Shown here: piece by piece, positions 53,809 to 64,000 of the stretch
Layout: each line of letters begins with the position of its first letter
How positions within the stretch are numbered: position 1 is the stretch's first letter
Source of the DNA: an uncultured Methanobacterium sp.
GTDB lineage: Archaea > Methanobacteriota > Methanobacteria > Methanobacteriales > Methanobacteriaceae
Assembly (NCBI RefSeq): GCF_963666025.1
Contig: NZ_OY762552.1
Location: 124,001 to 188,000 of the forward strand
Length of the DNA: 64,000 bases
Reading direction: 5' to 3'
Notes under the pieces: generated by a model
Database searches by the model: none
Seen by the model: the letters and a program-made list of their open reading frames with translations, nothing else
What the model was told of the DNA's origin: nothing
Made by a program: the position numbers and the translations under genes

Positions 53809-54501
53809 CTACGTGTAATCCAATTCTCCCTCATTGTAAAGTTCCTGGAGTTGGGAAGCATGCCCTAACTCAAAATTCCGGTAAGGGTTGTTCATGTAAG
53901 GGAAGACCATTCCCGAAAATGTGATCAAATAGGCCGGAATTGTTCCATATGTTTTCTGCATTATATGGAAGTAAAGTGGAAATCCGCATCCCTGAATGAA
54001 CACTGCATTACCCTGTCTGGCATTACCGTGCCAAGCTATTGGAAGAGGACCACTCTGGTTATGTTCTCGAGCAAGGGTGTTTACATGATTCATTGCCTCA
54101 TCATAGGTGTCGAAGGTGAGCCCATCAGATTTATATTTGTATCTACCCTCAGGGGCACCAAATAAAGCTAATTTAACCGAATCCCAGTAATTGGTAGGAT
54201 CAGCAGCACCTGTTCCCTGAGTGTCAATAAGGGCCAGTTCAATTATGTATACATCACCGTCTGGATAGCTACGGTAGTTGGAACTCCCTGCAAAGTGACA
54301 TATCAGGGCACAATTGGAATTTTTTTCCTCAGCGTATTTGGCTAAAAGTTGAGAATGAATATGTCCTGGATAAAAATCAGGATTTGCCACCTTAACAAAT
54401 GAAATTCTACCTAATGGAGTAAAGGGGCCACTGGCAACAGCGACCACAGTAAAACCTACAATCACCACCACAATGGCGATTGCAACTAATGACCATTTCA
54501 T
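53809..54501 (-). CDS. Exported protein of unknown function
   Basis: A 230-residue protein with an N-terminal signal or anchor (residues 5-25), then a globular domain with Cys at CALICH and GCGFPLYF. No family recognised. Its neighbours are acs and feoB, neither obviously linked. Confidence 0.6.
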   Translation of the reverse strand: MKWSLVAIAIVVVIVGFTVVAVASGPFTPLGRISFVKVANPDFYPGHIHSQLLAKYAEEKNSNCALICHFAGSSNYRSYPDGDVYIIELALIDTQGTGAADPTNYWDSVKLALFGAPEGRYKYKSDGLTFDTYDEAMNHVNTLAREHNQSGPLPIAWHGNARQGNAVFIQGCGFPLYFHIMQKTYGTIPAYLITFSGMVFPYMNNPYRNFELGHASQLQELYNEGELDYT

Positions 54502-54669
54502 CTTTCTATCACCTATTTACGTTACTAACCTAATTTTTAAAATTAAATGTTTTAACTCATTTTTGAAGCAATTATTTTCTAGATTATTTTTTTTATTAGT
54601 TTGAAGTTAATCTAATGATTTTTGAACTTAATAAATGCAACGGATGGTAATCACGTCTTTTTTATAAAA

Positions 54670-56668
54670 TCACATGAAATAAGGCAGTAACTGGGCAACA
54701 ATTCCCCCTACCACTATTGCTGTGACTAAATTCGCAGCACAAATAACACCAGCAGCTTTCACTCCAAATTCCCTGATAAGTATGCTGATAGTGGAGAGGC
54801 AGGGAATGTATAGCATTCCAATCAGTGCCAGAACAATGAACTGAACCGGAGTCAGTGCTAAGGCCAGGTTGGTGCCTACAAATGAAACCAGAGTTAAGAG
54901 CACAAACTCTTTACGCACTATTCCTACAATTAACAGTATTCCTGCAAAAACAGGAAGTCCCAGCCAGCCCACTGTTAAGGGTGCCATGAAATTGCTTATT
55001 GGTCCTAATATACCTAAAACATAGAATAACTGGATTAAGGCACTTCCCAGAATGAAAATTGGGAATACCAGGTATGTTAATGATTTCACGCGATTCCAGG
55101 TTTGTTTGAGAATTGTTGATGAGGAAGGTAGTCTCAGAGAATGCATTTCCATGATCAGTCCTGTACGTTCCCCAGGCATGGCTTTAAGGGCCAGTTTTCC
55201 CATTACGAATATTATCACTATATCCAGGACGTAAAGGGCAAGGGCCCACCATATACTAACAAAAACTGCTACCAGACTCAGGATAATAATAGTTCTGGCA
55301 GAACAGGGGGCAAATGTTATGGCAAATGCTGCCAGTATTCTTTCTCTTTTTGTTTCCAGAATTTTAGTACTGTCAATTGCAGGGACACTGCACCCGTAAC
55401 CCAGTATAAGGGGGATCAGTGCCTTACCATGCAGGCCGATTTTTTGCATGAAACTATCCATCATAAATGCAACACGGGTTAGGAGCCCTGAATTTTCTAT
55501 GTAAGCCAGCATAATATAGAATGGAATCACGAAGGGAACTATCAAAGTTAACCCTGCTACTAAACCTCCAAAAGCACCATTCCATATCACTGCAAATATT
55601 GGACCGGATAATGCCGGATCTACCGGCTGAAAAAAGCTTAATGCACTGGTGATTAGATCTGAGAGGAAATTTCCTATAATGAAAGTCCACACTAAAAGTC
55701 CCATTATTACCAGTGCCGATGTGAAATACCCATACACAGGGTGTATGAGGATTCTATCTAATCTCTGGGATATGGTAATTTTATATTCAGTCTGCTTTTG
55801 AGCTCCTGCTGCAATTCTATTTGCCAGGGAATATCTTTCAGAGGCCATGATGGAGAAGGATGGTTCATCATGAATTTGTTCAAGTTCAAGGGCCAGATAA
55901 TTGGCTAACCCAATTGCGCGTTCTGATAATGATTCAACCTGTTTATTTATTTCAGGATCATTTTCCAAGAGTTTAAGGGACAGCCATCTATTGGAATATC
56001 CCAGATCAATGTTTTCTGATTCCAAGAAATTTTGAAGTTGTTTAACTGCTTTTTCAACTTCGCCACCGTATTCCGGGGAGATATCAGGTTTTTTCTTACT
56101 TCGGGCAATGTCAACTGCATTTTTTATGAGTTTCTGTAAACCTTCACCATGAATAGCTACAGTAGGGACTACTGGAACTCCCAGTGCTTTTTCCAGCTTT
56201 TTGGTGTCAATCTCAAATCCTTTACCCCTGGCAATGTCCATCTGGTTAACACAAACCACCATTAGAACTTCCATTTCCATTAGCTGTAGTGTGAAAAAAA
56301 GATTTCTCTCCAGTACTGATGCATCCAGCACATTGATCACAACGTCTGGCTTTTCATTGGCAATGTATTCCCTGGAAACTATTTCTTCCATGGAAAATGT
56401 GGAAAATGAGTATATTCCAGGTAAATCTATTACATGGAGCTTCTGACCATGATACTGGAGATTCCCCTCAGCACGATCCACTGTCTTACCGGGCCAGTTC
56501 CCAACCACCTGGTCAGAACCGGTTAAGTAATTAAAAATAACGCTTTTACCAACGTTGGCATTCCCAGCAAGGGCTATGGTAATGTCGTTGGGTTGGGATG
56601 ATATTTCTGCGTCAGGGGAGGATGAAACGGTTTTTTCATAATCAGATTTTTCAATGCACTCAGGAAGT

Positions 56669-56676
<8 letters not shown>
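54670..56676 (-). CDS. feoB: Ferrous iron transporter FeoB
   Basis: A 668-residue protein. The G domain has GNANVGKS (38-45), DLPGIYSF and NQMD; the rest has eight or more membrane segments with the gate motifs GYGCSVPA and CSARTIII. It imports Fe(II). The start ATG 56676 follows GGAGGAG and overlaps the end of the regulator gene by 8 bases, so both are on one transcript. Confidence 0.95.
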
Positions 56677-57436
<760 letters not shown>

Positions 57437-57450
57437 TTAGGGTCACCTAA
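57437..57450. promoter_or_regulatory. DtxR-type operator 1
   Basis: TTAGG-GTCA-CCTAA, directly before the regulator ATG. Same arms as operator 2; fits the DtxR/IdeR consensus TTAGG...CCTAA. Confidence 0.75.
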
Positions 57451-57479
57451 AAATAATCTGGTTTAATACTATATAAAAG

Positions 57480-57493
57480 TTAGGGTAACCTAA
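57480..57493. promoter_or_regulatory. DtxR-type operator 2
   Basis: TTAGG-GTAA-CCTAA just upstream of the TATA box (TTTATATAGT, leftward, 57469-57478). Together the two palindromes bracket the feo promoter and suggest iron-dependent autoregulation. Confidence 0.78.
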
Positions 57494-57787
57494 GAAGATT
57501 TTTTAATTAAAAACATTACTAGGATAAACACTACTAGCATTTCAAAGTAAAATCATGAAAAAATGAATAAAATTGAATTAATGAATAAAAATTGAATAAA
57601 ACAAAGCAATGAAAGAGATTTTGCTTAATATAGATAGTTATAGTTAATTTTGAATTATATTAGAAATTTTAGCCTATTTTAGATAATTTTAAATTAATAT
57701 TAGAAAATTCTAGGCTATTTATGATAATTCGAGGTTATTAAAAATAAAAAAAATGAGTTAATTAAAAAAAGTAAATGAAAAAGGGTG

Positions 57788-57802
57788 GTAAGTCCTATGG
57801 AC

Positions 57803-57806
<4 letters not shown>
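57788..57806 (-). terminator. Hairpin at the end of the thermosome gene
   Basis: GTAAGTCC-TAT-GGACTTAC overlaps the stop codon and is followed leftward by T-rich sequence. It should end the transcript. Further left (57658-57730) a 39-base direct repeat with divergence is seen; the 57451-57787 stretch holds no gene. Confidence 0.65.
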
Positions 57807-59440
<1,634 letters not shown>

Positions 59441-59470
59441 AATATCAACTCCTTTCTTTTCAATTGGTAT

Positions 59471-59504
<34 letters not shown>

Positions 59505-59631
59505 TGTGTATTAAGTTGGCGGTCAAAATCGAATAATACGCTTTTAAAAAGAGACTGAATGAATTTTTAAAGGTTATAATGTCTGGATAAAAAAGTAAAA
59601 AAGAAAAAAAATGGATTTTTAAGTTACAGGA

Positions 59632-60204
59632 TTAGGTTATAGTAGTAGTGTTAAGGATGCTTTGGAATATGGTGTTATATTGTTCAAACCCACCTCTTGG
59701 AGTAGCAAACTGTATGTAATATGCTGTTTTATTGTCTTTAGTGAAGATGTATGTTTTACAATCAAGTGATTTGCCAGATGACGCTCCAGTACCACCATAA
59801 ACATATTCAAATCCATTATAACCATTTTTCAGGGTAATGTTGGTTTTGTTGAGATAGTCTCCTGCTTCAGCTGAAATGTAATATTTATACAAGCGGTCAG
59901 CTGCTTCAGAGAGGTTTCCAGCGGTGATATTGCTTTTTCCAATTCCCATATATACAGTGTAATTATCTATTGAATCACCCTGCAGTATAATAGTCAGCAT
60001 TTTAAAACCAGATTGAGCTGTGAGGTTCTCATCATTTTGAGGGATGGCCTTTTCACTCCAGTTTCCAGGATACTGTAATGAAATCCCCTCTTTATCAAAG
60101 GTTTTATAACCTGCAGTGTTGTTTCCACCACTTTGACTGGTACAACCTGAGACAAAAACCACCAAGGCAACAATTAAAAAAATATAAATTTTTGCATATT
60201 TCAA
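59632..60204 (-). CDS. PsbP-like lipoprotein
   Basis: A 190-residue protein with a lipobox (VFVSGCTSQSG) after a hydrophobic signal, then a domain with ISLQYPGNWSEKA, the start of PsbP-related methanogen lipoproteins, and a repeated Asn-rich (N-glycosylation NxT/S) region. Function unknown; cell-surface location. Confidence 0.72.
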   Translation of the reverse strand: MKYAKIYIFLIVALVVFVSGCTSQSGGNNTAGYKTFDKEGISLQYPGNWSEKAIPQNDENLTAQSGFKMLTIILQGDSIDNYTVYMGIGKSNITAGNLSEAADRLYKYYISAEAGDYLNKTNITLKNGYNGFEYVYGGTGASSGKSLDCKTYIFTKDNKTAYYIQFATPRGGFEQYNTIFQSILNTTTIT

Positions 60205-60490
60205 TTTTTCACCCCTCTTAAATCTTAATTTTTTAAAAGATTCTTAATTTTTTAAAAATAAATAGACCCTTTATAAGAACAATAACTTTTGTTATCCTAT
60301 AATCTGTTGGATATACGTCACTAAATCAAATCATATTTTAGTTATAACCCCCCATTCGAATAACAAAATTCCATATTATATTCAGTGATAATTTACACTT
60401 GGTTTCACAATATAAATAACCATTGAAAAGATTTGATGTGAATATAATCACAATCTCTGTGATTATTAATCAAGACTGGTTCTCATGTTG

Positions 60491-60562
60491 AATAATTACA
60501 GGATATTATCAATTTACAATGTTATGAATAATTACTGGATATTACGAATTTACAATGTTATG
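60491..60562. repeat. Tandem 36-base repeat
   Basis: AATAATTACAGGATATTATC... at 60491-60526 is followed directly by a copy at 60527-60562 with three differences. It lies in the 750-base gap before the metal ATPase gene. No gene is seen in 60205-60957; it probably holds the promoter of the ATPase gene. Confidence 0.75.
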
Positions 60563-60681
60563 TCTATTACTAATTTTCTAAAATCATTTTTAAAAAACCG
60601 TGATTTACCATAATTACCATTTAAACGATTTAATAATTTAAAATGATCTTAAAGGTCAAATAAACTTTATTATTAATCAAA

Positions 60682-60700
60682 AAAGGTTTAAATAACCTTT
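60682..60700. promoter_or_regulatory. Palindrome before metal ATPase
   Basis: AAAGGTT-TAAAT-AACCTTT, with seven-base arms. Overlaps an AT-rich TATA-like core. Possible operator of a metal regulator. Confidence 0.5.
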
Positions 60701-60957
60701 AAATAGGTCAGTAATTATCATTATAGTGTAGATGGATTTAAGAAGAATTATGGTAATACTTAGCCCCCTATAAAATTATTTCTTCTCTTTTTTATTATTA
60801 AGAGTCCATTTAAAAAATCGACTGGAATGTTAAAAAAAATCAGGAATAAAAACATTATCTGCTGTTGGCTGGTGAACTAGGTTAAATCTGGAAACTGGGA
60901 GCTATTTGAAATAATCGAAATATAATGCCGGTAATACTAGGTGTAAAAGGTGCTGTG

Positions 60958-62946
60958 ATGAAGGATATAAATATTGAAGACAATATTGGGCTATTTAAGA
61001 ATATTAGCCTGCAAATTAAAGAGAATGAAAGCTTTCAGAAATTTAAAGAAGATAGTGAGTATCGTTTGATAGTTTTAACTATTATTTCTGGAGTATTCCT
61101 GTTAATCAGCTGGTCAGGGATCCTTAAAGGTATATTGCCCTTTGATGTGGCACTGGTAAGTGTGGTGATCAGCGGAACGCCCATTCTCATTGAAGCAGGG
61201 AAGGGTTTGGTCACTAAATTTGATTTAAAAGCAAATGTTCTGGTTAGTATTGCCCTTATTGCTTCTGTTGCTATAGGTGAATATTTCGCAGCTGGAGAAA
61301 TTGCAGTTATCATGATGATCGGTGAGATCTTAGAGGACCGAACCGTTAGAAAGGCTCATGAAAGTGTTAAAAAACTCATCCAGTTAACTCCCCAGGTGGC
61401 CCGGGTAAAGACACCTAATGGGGAAAAGGAAGTGCAAGTAAGTGAACTGGAAATTGGGAATATCATTCTGGTAAAACCTGGTGAATCCATCCCAGTTGAT
61501 GGAATTATTGTAAGTGGAAACACCTCAGTAGATCAATCTATTTTAACAGGAGAATCTATGCCAGTTGATAAAAAACCAGGTGATGAAGTATTCATAGGCA
61601 CTTTGAACCAGTTAGGAGCCATTGAAATAAATGCTACCAGAGTTGGTGAGGACACATCCCTGGCTGAACTCATCAGATTAATTAAAGAATCTGAAAGTAG
61701 GAAAGCACCGGTGGTCAGATTAACTGACCGGGTCGCCACCATCATTGTCCCCATTGCCGTAATTGCCTCCCTGGTTACATACTTCGTAACCCACGATATC
61801 ATACGGCTGGTAACCATTCTGGTTGTATTCTGTCCCTGTGCCCTGGTACTGGCCACTCCCACCGCAATCATGGCTGGGATTGGCAATGCATCACGCAAGG
61901 GAATTCTTATAAAAAGTGGAGAAGCCCTGGAAAACGTGGGAAGGGTCCAAACAGTTGCATTTGATAAAACCGGCACCATAACCTATGGTAAACCCGAAGT
62001 AATTGATGTGATATCTTTTCATGAAGATTATTTTCCAGAGGAGATCTTACAATTAGCAGCGGTAGCTGAGAAATTCTCAGAACATCCTCTGGGTCAGGCT
62101 GTGTATTGTAAAGCTAAAAAAGAATCACTGCAGATTTTAGATCCCCATGAATTTAAAGTGGATCTTGGTCAGGGTGTTGAGGCGCAAATTGGTAATGAAA
62201 GGGTTATGGTTGGTAATCAAAAACTAATGGATAAACATCAAGTTCAGGTAAAGCAACACCATAACGCAATCATCAGAGACTATGAAAATCAGGGAAAAAC
62301 TGTTTTACTTGTTGCCATTCGAAACTCCATTTTAGGGATTATAACTGTTGCCGATACCATTAAAGAGAAATCTAAAGAAACCGTGAAAGAACTTAAAGAA
62401 ATGGGTATAAAAGAAGTCTTTCTGTTAACCGGTGACAATGAGGTAACTGCCTCTTCCATTGCCAGGGAGATCGGTGCCGATAATGTATATTCCCAGCAGC
62501 TACCTGGCGACAAGGTCCGGGTAATTGAAGAAAGGATTACTAATGGTGAAAAGGTGTGCATGATTGGAGATGGGATAAATGATGCTCCTGCCCTGGCCAG
62601 GTCCAATGTAGGTGTGGCCATGGGTGCACTGGGATCAGATGTGGCCATTGAAAGTGCAGACGTGGCACTGATGTCTGATGATCTATCTAAAATCCCGGAA
62701 CTCATTAATCTTTCCCGAAAAGTCAGGGGCACCATCAATGTAAATATCGTGGTTCCTATTCTGATAAACTTCACTGCCATATTATTAGCAGGTTTTGGTA
62801 TTATAGGACCAGTAGCCGGTGCTTTGATTCATAATATGGGATCAGTACTGGTGGTAGCCAATTCATCAAGGCTTATCAGTTACCGTCACAATTCTAAAAA
62901 TCACAAATCAGTAATTAAAATCAAAAATGGGGAACCCACCTCATAA
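60958..62946 (+). CDS. P1B-type heavy-metal ATPase
   Basis: A 662-residue pump without an N-terminal HMA domain. TGES in the actuator, CPCALVLATPTAI (metal site, C292-C294), DKTGT (phosphorylated Asp about 336), SEHPLG, and GDGINDAPAL are intact. The last membrane helix has HNMGSVLVVANSSRL instead of the copper MxxSS motif, so the metal (Cu, Zn, Cd) is uncertain. ATG 60958 has AGGTG five bases ahead; an upstream ATG at 60925 is less likely. Confidence 0.9.
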   Translation: MKDINIEDNIGLFKNISLQIKENESFQKFKEDSEYRLIVLTIISGVFLLISWSGILKGILPFDVALVSVVISGTPILIEAGKGLVTKFDLKANVLVSIALIASVAIGEYFAAGEIAVIMMIGEILEDRTVRKAHESVKKLIQLTPQVARVKTPNGEKEVQVSELEIGNIILVKPGESIPVDGIIVSGNTSVDQSILTGESMPVDKKPGDEVFIGTLNQLGAIEINATRVGEDTSLAELIRLIKESESRKAPVVRLTDRVATIIVPIAVIASLVTYFVTHDIIRLVTILVVFCPCALVLATPTAIMAGIGNASRKGILIKSGEALENVGRVQTVAFDKTGTITYGKPEVIDVISFHEDYFPEEILQLAAVAEKFSEHPLGQAVYCKAKKESLQILDPHEFKVDLGQGVEAQIGNERVMVGNQKLMDKHQVQVKQHHNAIIRDYENQGKTVLLVAIRNSILGIITVADTIKEKSKETVKELKEMGIKEVFLLTGDNEVTASSIAREIGADNVYSQQLPGDKVRVIEERITNGEKVCMIGDGINDAPALARSNVGVAMGALGSDVAIESADVALMSDDLSKIPELINLSRKVRGTINVNIVVPILINFTAILLAGFGIIGPVAGALIHNMGSVLVVANSSRLISYRHNSKNHKSVIKIKNGEPTS

Positions 62947-63078
62947 TTATCTATCTTTAATTACAGATTGATTTTAATTACAAATTACTCATAACAATCT
63001 ATTTAAAGGTTATAATACATATCTAAGGTAAAGTACGATTTGATTTAGAATTCTGGTAATATCCGAGAGGTGAAAAAA

Positions 63079-63297
63079 ATGGCAGCCAATCTCCATGTTA
63101 TAGCTGGTAAAAAAGAGGGTTGGGATGTTAAAAGAGACGGGGCAGTAAAAGCTTCCGGGCACTTTGACACCAAAGAAGAAGCAATAGAATTTGCCGAGAA
63201 AGAAGGGCAAAGATACAATGTTGAAGTTTTCATCCATAATGAAGATGGAAAAATAGAAAAGAAAGAAAGCTTCGGTAAAAACCTATATCCCGGGTAA
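63079..63297 (+). CDS. DUF2188-family protein
   Basis: A 72-residue protein with HVIAGKKEGWDVKRDGAVKAS and TKEEAIEFAEKEGQRYN, the DUF2188 pattern. Small stress-related protein of unknown role. GAGAGGTG precedes the ATG. Confidence 0.78.
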   Translation: MAANLHVIAGKKEGWDVKRDGAVKASGHFDTKEEAIEFAEKEGQRYNVEVFIHNEDGKIEKKESFGKNLYPG

Positions 63298-63398
63298 ATC
63301 TGGGATTTTTTACTTGTTTTAAGGAATTTCCCTCTTGTTTTAATTGTTTATTGTTCTAATTCTGTATTTTTTAAAAAAAAAATAAAAAAAATAATTCT

Positions 63399-63776
63399 CT
63401 ATTCTGTGATATTCACATTGTAGAAAATTAGATCCACAGGGAGACAGTTATCCCATGGCCTTGATTTTGCCATTATTAAACTGGTTTCTCCGGTTTTTAA
63501 AGCTTTAAATTCGAAAATTCGTGTTCCACCTGATCCACATAATATTGGTGTATTTGGAATGTAATTTGAAGATTTAAGTTCTAAAAAATTCTGATCATAA
63601 CTTTCACTCCAAATATAGCCAGTGGTGGGGTTTTCACGCAGTGCTATAGTGAATGTTTCACCATTTTTTACATTTATATTTTGTTGATGGCTCTGTTCTG
63701 CGGCAAATGATCCTGAAACCATGCTAAATGAAATCAACACCATGAAGACTAGACCTGCTATTTTAGATGCTTTAAT
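63399..63776 (-). CDS. Chagasin-type protease inhibitor (family I42), exported
   Basis: A protein of about 126 residues with a signal peptide (KIAGLVFMVLISFSMVSGSFA), then the three inhibitory loops NPTTGYIW, GSGGTRIFEF and RPWDN. It blocks papain-like cysteine proteases. The ribosome site GGAGGTG is followed by no ATG, GTG or TTG at normal distance; an ATT (63774-63776) is at the right place. A longer frame to 63863 lacks a ribosome site and overlaps a likely TATA box (CTTATATAC). Confidence 0.8.
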   Translation of the reverse strand: MKASKIAGLVFMVLISFSMVSGSFAAEQSHQQNINVKNGETFTIALRENPTTGYIWSESYDQNFLELKSSNYIPNTPILCGSGGTRIFEFKALKTGETSLIMAKSRPWDNCLPVDLIFYNVNITE

Positions 63777-64000
63777 ATTTTCACCTCCATTATCACTTAA
63801 TGTAAAATTTAAAAGTTTAAGTATATAAGGATTGTGTTTATTAAATGTAATTACATAAAACAAAGTTGAAATTCATCTGAAAACTAAAAATACAGGATAA
63901 TTCTAATCGATCACTTGAAAAAATAGATATTAAACCCCTGAAACTATAAAAAAATAAAATCCGTGCATTAAAAACAAATCCTTAAATGATCTTTAGATGT

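Overview
The window looks like chromosome of a methanogenic archaeon of the Methanobacteriales, most likely a Methanobacterium. Signs of this are a group II chaperonin (thermosome) with a GGM-rich tail, archaeal TATA boxes about 25-40 bases ahead of genes, a DtxR/FeoA fusion regulator with FeoB, AMP-forming acetyl-CoA synthetase beside an AceTr-type acetate transporter, a P1B metal ATPase and chagasin-like and PsbP-like exported proteins. The assignment is by recognition of protein families only; no database was searched.

Positions 1 to about 31.2-31.8 kb are the right-hand part of a tailed-virus provirus (head genes of the HK97 type). The left end lies outside the window. Nearly everything is on the minus strand and reads right to left. 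From right to left: integrase (29996-31141); an exported surface protein; a control region with an RHH-type DNA-binding protein, a divergent small gene and dense repeats that may be a replication or partition site (27.0-28.5 kb); an early operon of about 25 small, often cysteine-rich genes with a virus-encoded PCNA clamp, a double Myb-like HTH protein, a PnuC-like membrane protein and an ASCH-like protein (18.76-27.0 kb); a plus-strand cassette of restriction genes and membrane proteins (13.2-18.7 kb); a possible late regulator; holin-like and XhlA-like lysis proteins; a ParB-MTase fusion, a SIR2-like protein, small and large terminase, portal, head morphogenesis protein, a tRNA-Thr(UGU) gene, an XkdF-like protease/scaffold with a zinc ribbon, the major capsid protein and a cut-off gene. 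A sequence motif (GGGACGACCAAA read leftward) occurs five times at probable transcription starts in the provirus.

Positions 31.8-40.9 kb and 50.0-64 kb are ordinary host chromosome: M48 protease, MFS exporter, ZIP transporter, HIT protein, HEAT-repeat protein, DtxR regulator, Fe-S flavoprotein, tautomerase, acetate uptake and activation, ferrous iron uptake with two clear operator palindromes, thermosome, lipoprotein and metal ATPase.

Between them, 41.17-50.01 kb is a visibly AT-richer accessory island. It holds a class III nucleotidyl-cyclase-like protein next to a 1280-residue SEC-C protein with a C-terminal nuclease-like motif, a divergent two-gene unit whose second gene (another nuclease-like protein) is broken by a one-base frameshift, and a two-gene unit of a membrane protein and a helical soluble protein. 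This island, and the plus-strand cassette in the provirus, are the best candidates for undescribed defence systems.
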